A DNA stretch of 64,000 bases from Plasmopara viticola. Taxonomy: Eukaryota > Oomycota > Peronosporomycetes > Peronosporales > Peronosporaceae. The notes beneath the pieces were generated by a model that was not told the DNA's origin, did no database searches, and saw only the letters and a program-made list of their open reading frames with translations. The position numbers and the translations under genes were made by a program. The DNA lies in assembly GCA_001695595.3 (NCBI GenBank), contig MBPM02000117.1, positions 1 to 64,000 of the forward strand. Reading direction: 5' to 3'. Shown here one piece after another: positions 58,665 to 64,000 of the stretch; position 1 is the first letter of the stretch; each line of letters opens with the position of its first letter.

Positions 58665-60464
58665 ATGAGGAGCCGTGGCCTTTTCCTGTTGCTACTATCC
58701 GTGCTGGGCAACACTCAGGCCGTGCAACATGGGGCTATGCCGATACCAGCGCGTGCACACTGTCGCGTTTTTATAGTGGCAGCTATGACGCACACGCGCG
58801 TGCTAGTCCTGCAGAACGCGTACGAGCAGGACAATATCAACGTGTATGACCAATTTCCGGTATTATCGTCAGTTCTGCGAGACACTTCTACTTCTACCGC
58901 AGATAAAAGGAAGCGGATCGACGAGGCATATCAAACGTTGCGACCTGCGTTTGACCAGGCCGTCGAGTGGCTCAAAGACCGGGTGGATCCTGCGCTGTGT
59001 TTCGCACATTTTGTTGTCGTAGAATCAGAAATAGCTCCTGGTACTGCACTGCAGGACGAAGTCACGTCCACACCGTCGCAGGTTATTGAACGCCTTGACC
59101 AGCTACAATCTCGAGCCAAAGGCGATCGCCACTTTCCTTTTGCGTTTAATGTACCGTCTGTAACGCAATCGGGTGACAAATGGAACGTCGTCTCGAGTGG
59201 AGACTTGCGCGTCGTGCCGGCTGCTTGGCGCCGCTATTTTCACGTGGTGGGAGCCAATTATTATTCCGGGAAAGTGCCCCCTTCGCTTAGTCCTGGACAA
59301 GTTGAAGTCTTTGGGTTGTTGCACGTGGACGCTGGTGGTCAAGCTGGCAAAATAAGCTCCGAGTCGGACTCGGATGCTGCAGAAATGGTATTCGACGTGA
59401 GAGAGCGATGGAGGCGTAGCAAGCGACTAAGACAGGTTAATGTAGCGCTTAACATGAGCGATTTTTATGGGCAAGAGTATCCAGGCTTTGGTCGGCATGC
59501 AGTACAGCAGGCGATAATTCGGCTTAAGCAGAGTAAAGGCACAGGTGACTCGTCAGAAACGCTGCGGCATCCGTGTTTTTTTAAAGAACATTTCTTAGCT
59601 GTTGAGGGAGTGAATGTGACGCTGGAAGGAACGGGAGAGGCTGACAAGTGCTTAGAGTTGCTTCGGTCGCATATTGTCTCTAGCAATGCAAAGTGTCCAC
59701 CGGAAAACTTTTGTTTTTTAGGTGGTGCCTCGCAACCGCGAGGAGCTGGAAACTTTTACGCCTCAGGAGTGTTAAGAGCAGCGGTGCTCAGTTCACGTCG
59801 TGTGTTGGAGTATATAAACAACAAGTTAAATGAAGAAGAAGTGGAGTCATTGATTTTACCGACTCCAACTCTTCTATCAGTTCGGAATGCTGCAAAAAAA
59901 GTATGCTTGCTGCCATACAAGGACGTCGTGCTGTCACTCAAACCTAGAGCGGAAGATGCGTCTCTTGATTTCGTTGCTAAAAGCAATTTTACATCTTTGA
60001 ACGCTCTCTGCTTCGACTTGTGTTACACCATTGTGTTGCTCGAGCAGATTGGCGTTCAAGATGATGACGAACGGATTTATTTTGTGGATCGTTTCGAGAA
60101 AGAGCCAATGCTATTAAGACATGCATCGTCAGCTTTCGAGCATACCAATTTGTCCGAACTTGTCATTTGGCTTACAGGCGCCTTCTTGTATTTGGAGGCG
60201 CTTCAACGAAAGGTTATTTTTTCTATCGAATCGGAATTACTGGCTGAGCAGCTCAGTGCTGGTCTTCCTCTCGGCTGGAATATGAGTTTAATGGTATTTG
60301 TAGCAGCTTGTGTCTATCTGTACTTGACGACTGCTCGTTCAATTTTCCAAAAGAGAACACGTCGAGGTTCCGGTGCCTACAATCTCGTTGGAAATGGTGC
60401 TTCCAAGGCAAAGTATGAAGATACTACGCAGTCCATATTATTTGTTGACGACGCTCGAGAATGA
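58665..60464 (+). CDS. GDA1/CD39 apyrase-like membrane protein lacking recognisable catalytic motifs
   Basis: Apyrases hydrolyse nucleoside di- and triphosphates in the secretory pathway or outside the cell. From ATG 58665 the 599-residue product has a signal peptide (MRSRGLFLLLLSVLGNTQA). The family fold is clear in the C-terminal half: SDFYGQEYPGFGRHAVQQAI (about 265-284), RHPC (301-304), GTGEADKC (322-329), then CPPENFCFLGGASQ and GAGNFYASGVL. The catalytic regions are degenerate. The first phosphate loop (family DAGSSGTR) reads AAMTHTR (39-45), the conserved Glu of the ACR3 region (SGKEEG-type) is not seen in SGDLRVVPAAW (178-188), and the second loop reads VDAGGQAG (221-228). A C-terminal membrane span (541-557) precedes a basic cytosolic tail. 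It may be a non-catalytic paralogue. An alternative start at 58584 lacks a signal peptide at its very N-terminus. Confidence 0.75.
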   Translation: MRSRGLFLLLLSVLGNTQAVQHGAMPIPARAHCRVFIVAAMTHTRVLVLQNAYEQDNINVYDQFPVLSSVLRDTSTSTADKRKRIDEAYQTLRPAFDQAVEWLKDRVDPALCFAHFVVVESEIAPGTALQDEVTSTPSQVIERLDQLQSRAKGDRHFPFAFNVPSVTQSGDKWNVVSSGDLRVVPAAWRRYFHVVGANYYSGKVPPSLSPGQVEVFGLLHVDAGGQAGKISSESDSDAAEMVFDVRERWRRSKRLRQVNVALNMSDFYGQEYPGFGRHAVQQAIIRLKQSKGTGDSSETLRHPCFFKEHFLAVEGVNVTLEGTGEADKCLELLRSHIVSSNAKCPPENFCFLGGASQPRGAGNFYASGVLRAAVLSSRRVLEYINNKLNEEEVESLILPTPTLLSVRNAAKKVCLLPYKDVVLSLKPRAEDASLDFVAKSNFTSLNALCFDLCYTIVLLEQIGVQDDDERIYFVDRFEKEPMLLRHASSAFEHTNLSELVIWLTGAFLYLEALQRKVIFSIESELLAEQLSAGLPLGWNMSLMVFVAACVYLYLTTARSIFQKRTRRGSGAYNLVGNGASKAKYEDTTQSILFVDDARE

Positions 60465-60570
60465 TGCGGTATTGCTAAAACTAAACCAATCGTGAGGACT
60501 CAGTATTTATCAGATACCGCAAGTCTTATATTAACCGTCTGTTTGTCGTTTATTTAGCTATAAAAAAAAA

Positions 60571-60898
60571 TCAGGGAAGAGGTTGGAGTGACGCCCTCCT
60601 TCCAAGCGCGGGGGCTAAATGCTCGCGCGCTTCGGGCAGGTGCTTTCGGGCATCTGCAGGTCTCTAACGAATCTTAACCTCGATGCGACGGTCTCCAGCA
60701 TCAGGGCGCCACCTGGGCTCTTACTTAGTCAGAGCTAAACAAAATAATGGAAGACCCTCACGACCTCGGTGCTGGATGCACTGCCCGCCGAACGAGACCC
60801 GACGTATGCGGACACCACTCTATGCCGTGGACTAGCCAGACTGAGCCTAGCACGTGCATAACTTGGCAACGCGATAACGCAATACAATACAATACAAA
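60571..60898 (+). mobile_element. SINE-like element copy 3
   Basis: About 328 bp in forward element orientation, starting GGGAAGAGGTTGGAGTGACG and ending in AATACAATACAATACAA. It is flanked by a perfect 13-bp target-site duplication, TAGCTATAAAAAA, at 60555-60567 and 60899-60911. It lies 100 bp past the apyrase-like stop codon and faces copy 4 as an inverted pair. Confidence 0.88.
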
Positions 60899-61057
60899 TA
60901 GCTATAAAAAATGGCATTAGTATGGGCAACAGGATCATGGCTAACAGGATCATGGCTACGTTGCAATTGAAGTATTTACTGGCGAACTTCACGCCCAAAT
61001 TATAAAAGTATTAATTTATTCATAATTTTTTTTTGCCCGGCCAACTGCGGGATACAT

Positions 61058-61381
61058 TGTATTGTATTGTATTACGTTATCGCGTTACCAAGTTATGCAC
61101 GTGCTAGGCTCAGTCTGGCTAGTACACGGCATAGAGTGGTGTCCGCATACGTCGGGTCTCGTTCGGCGGGCAGTGCAGCCAGCACCGAGGTCGTGAGGGT
61201 CTTCCATTATTTTGTTTATCTCTGACTTGGTAAGAGCCCAGGTGGCGCCCGGTGCTGGAGACCGTCGCGTCGAGGGTGAGACTCGTTAGAGACCTGCAGA
61301 TGCCCGAGAGCACCTGCCCGAAGCGCGCGAGCATTTAGCCCCCGCGCTTGGAAGGAGGGCGTCACCCCAACCTTTTCCAAG
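61058..61381 (-). mobile_element. SINE-like element copy 4
   Basis: About 324 bp, inverted relative to copy 3 and separated from it by about 160 bp. A perfect 13-bp target-site duplication, CTGCGGGATACAT, lies at 61045-61057 and 61382-61394. In plus orientation it begins with the complement of the tail (TTGTATTGTATTGTATTACG) and ends CCCCAACCTTTTCCAAG. No convincing Pol III A/B boxes are found, although AACGAGTCTC is a weak B-box-like run. Confidence 0.88.
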
Positions 61382-61394
61382 CTGCGGGATACAT

Positions 61395-62207
61395 ATGCAA
61401 CACAAAAAGCCGGTCAGACGGCTTAGCTGGCACCTTGATAGATGGCCGTGATTAATACCAGCACGTGTGATGAAAATGTCGTCATGCTCTATAAGCACAG
61501 TATCGAGCCGAAGCCGATAGAGGACAATGTGATTAGCAGGTTGGCATGTAAAGCATGTAAAAAAATATTGTCTGTCATCTGTGTGTCAGGAAAGATAATA
61601 AAGTGGCTCAAGGCAGGATCGAAGTTGTTCAGAACATGGCGCGAATGAACATTTTTATGCGGCAAATGAAGCTTTTGAATCAAAATGTGGAAAATCACCC
61701 CGTGACCGTTGCAGTGGAGCCGCATCGGCTAATGCGGGTCAGATTTCACCTTTCGTTGCATTGAGTCCAGCATTTTCATCTGTCGCTACACCTAATACAG
61801 CTCTATGGTTCAGAGATTCAAAAAGAACTTGGGCGAGATGCCAAATTCTGACATCTTTGCGACGAAGTCAAGACCACCAGCGAACTACTCAGCGTCGAGT
61901 AATACTTAGAGCGCAGCAGGTAGGGGTCGAGCTAATGGTATACGTGGACAAAATCAAGCAGCAAGAGCTGATACTGACTGAACAGCATAGCCAAAGGAAA
62001 CGCCAGATTAACACGGAGCAGTACATAGTTCGATGCATGTGTTTAGTTGAAGCAATGGATAGTGTAAAGGCTGCCAATTGCCGGGCGAGTTTCATTCGCC
62101 GCATTACTTTGATGAAATTGCGATGTAATCGACATGAGCGACTTGCCATGTCTGGTCGCTCCGACGAAATAGGAGCGTGGGGTGGGACAAGAATTCGTCT
62201 GTCTTCG
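61395..62207 (+). pseudogene. Decayed coiled-coil coding relic
   Basis: The plus strand has coding-like segments in alternating frames. One, at about 61595-61760, reads VAQGRIEVVQNMARMNIFMR. A second stretch runs open from about 61725 to 62207 without an ATG and includes ISPFVALSPAFSSVATPNTA, then VDKIKQQELILTEQHSQRKR and CLVEAMDSVKAANCRASF. The helical, Gln/Arg/Lys-rich composition suggests a coiled coil. The frame change near 61720 indicates decay. I do not recognise the family; a retroelement gag or a gene like that at 1.7-2.1 kb are options. Confidence 0.3.
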
Positions 62208-64000
62208 TAAGAGGCGCCGCAGTTGAAAAAAGACTCTAATTACCCTATCACAAGCACATTGTAACTGACATAGTATTTGACTTCGATGTTTGCATTCATC
62301 TGGAGACCACACTGTCTCTTCAAAGTTGTTTCTTCGATTGCGCATCCTCGCTTAGATTACAGCGATCGGCTGACGACGATGCCAATAATCTTCCAGTAAA
62401 TAGTAGAGGTATGTCACGGCTTCGAGAATATATTCGTAATGCTCCTGTTGAAGTGGTGACTAGTCGCTTCTGTGTCAAAGGGGTTGCTTATTGCAGCAGT
62501 ACTGTGTAAACCAAGCGAGCAAGAGAGACTGCGATGGGTAGCTAGTTAATAAAGTGAGATGCGATCTTGCCATTGTAATGGCGTTCACAATGCATCTCCA
62601 CAGTAGCTTCTAAAGAATCACGAAGAAGCTGGTGCATTTGGAGCATATACACAATATGGTTTTGTCTTTTCTTTATCGGTTATGCAAGCTGTTTTTCTGG
62701 CATGTCCAGATTCGACCCGATAGTGTGCAAACGCAAATAAATTTGTGACGATGCCGTGTAACCCGACATAAATGAAATTGCTTGTGTGTCCTTAGATGGG
62801 AAATTTTAAGAACTAAAAAATTGACAGCAATACTAATTGTGTCTTATAACTTAAATGGGGCACACCGTTAAACTGCCGCCGATAGTTTCCGCTGTCCCCT
62901 ACCGTTGCTTCCATCTCTCCTTCCGAAAGACTTTAAACGTTTTGTTGTGGCTCTATTGCGTTTGTGCATGTCGGTTGCACTTTAGAGTCGTTTTCTCTGG
63001 CTTTGCCAGTTGTCCAGACCAACTTGGAAATGACGTGGGTTCTAGCTCCCTCTCCTCAGCCAAAGCAACATAATACTGTGGTGTTGTCTTCTCACTTGTC
63101 GCGCTGATCACGCGTTTGCCTTTTGGCCCATTGAGCGAAGTTGTATTCCCACCACGGTTTATCTGCCTACCTGCATCTACTTAGCGACTAATTAGTAGAA
63201 TGGATTCCGTTCTTAGCTCTGCTTCGGTGAAACTATCGGCACGTTCGCCGACCAGCTTGCCAACGCCAGCCCCGATAGGCAAGCCCGGACGGACAGCAAC
63301 GTCCGGGTCATCAGACGAGCCACTAACGAACGGCTGTTAGACACCGCGCCGAATCCCGACGACCCTTAATTTGAGACAAGTTTGAATCTTTTTCCTATGA
63401 CAATTCAACGAACCAGGACCGCTGTTTTTGCTGTGCTTGCAGCGGTACCTACACCGATTGCTGTCAAGAACTGTACGAACATGTGGATTCCGGCCGCACG
63501 TCTTACTGCTGAATACAGGCAGGACGCCATCTTGAGCTCGCTAGCGTCGGTGAGCCAGCCTGCGGTATGGTGCGAGTGCCTTGTTCATTTTGGGACTTTT
63601 AACCGCACGCATATCGAGTTATTTCGTTTGTGTTCTTGTCCGACGATGCTCTCTCCCGATTAAATAATCAGCAACTTACGCTTTGTGGCGTCAGCGTCAC
63701 AATCTGTAGATACTGGAAGTACAACAAAGTGAACTTCGTGGATCCAAAAAGATGCGTTGGGTCCGGTAATCTGTGACTGGGTCTTGCAAAGAGATGCAAC
63801 ACCCGTCCTGATTTCGCCCTCGCACTTACACGACCAAGTACAATCCCATGGACGCACGGTGTACCTCAACAGTGTCGGTTGTCCTGCTGGACTTTTTAAA
63901 TCTAATGGTGAGAGTCTACGGGAAATCCTTTTTGTTTCGAAGAAAAAACCGTGCTTCGTAAAGCATCGTCCACGGCAGTAACCGAGTTAAGCCGCCTTCG
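62208..64000. other. No recognisable gene; small frames only
   Basis: A 46-codon ATG frame at 63200-63340 (MDSVLSSASVKLSARSPTS, Ser/Pro/Thr-rich) and open stretches at 63400-63660 and 63725-63980 (containing WIQKDALGPVICDWVLQRD) have slightly raised GC and coding-like composition. They may be pieces of one broken gene or retroelement. No domain is recognised. Confidence 0.3.

Noticed and set aside
1..64000. RXLR, Crinkler or other secreted effector genes and CRISPR arrays
   Set aside because: No frame combines a signal peptide with an RXLR or LFLAK motif, and no regularly spaced direct repeats of CRISPR type exist; the sequence is eukaryotic.

Overview
The window looks like oomycete (Peronosporales, Phytophthora/downy-mildew type) nuclear DNA. 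This rests on a secreted cyst-germination-type acidic repeat protein, an RWP-RK factor, a membrane-anchored S53 protease, very short GT-AG introns (about 50-80 nt) and GC-richer gene islands set in long AT-rich, transposon-scarred stretches. An intact PACRG gene (flagellar doublet protein) argues for a lineage that still makes zoospores. The species is not determined.

Layout. 1-4.5 kb: decayed, unidentified coiled-coil genes. 6.9-8.5 kb: RWP-RK gene (minus) with broken frames. 8.6-14.5 kb: no gene, one Ty3/gypsy relic at 12.5-13.2 kb. 14.5-22.2 kb: dense island with aspartate kinase (+), a small Cys-rich protein (-), a Sel1-repeat protein (+), the mRNA-export factor RAE1 (-, five exons), and a tail-to-tail pair of paralogous CENP-B-type HTH proteins. 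22.3-28.5 kb: relics, including a permuted second copy of the 3-4.5 kb element and a gypsy integrase fragment. 28.5-36.5 kb: second island with the acidic repeat/mucin-like protein, a sedolisin (S53) protease, a tiny unknown frame and PACRG. 36.5-56.9 kb: a 20 kb desert with a long hairpin, a tRNA-Gln-like pseudogene, a 42-bp coding minisatellite and retroelement scraps. 57-60.5 kb: a head-to-head pair, a GT4-like glycosyltransferase and a GDA1/CD39 apyrase-like protein lacking recognisable catalytic motifs. 60.5-64 kb: two inverted SINE copies and decayed coding DNA.

The strongest repeat signal is a roughly 320-bp SINE-like element with a (TACAA)n tail. Four near-full-length copies are present, three with perfect 12-13 bp target-site duplications and one with an imperfect duplication.

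Several otherwise well-preserved genes (RWP-RK, Cys-rich, Sel1, acidic repeat protein) carry single-base frame slips, nearly all explained by one missing base. Either these are recent pseudogenes or the assembly has residual indel errors. Neighbouring long genes are intact, so both readings stay open.

The genes do not form one pathway. Two clusters are linked by shared intergenic DNA: RAE1 with a CENP-B-type gene (129 bp apart, divergent), and the glycosyltransferase with the apyrase-like gene (79 bp apart, divergent, both with predicted secretory-pathway topology).
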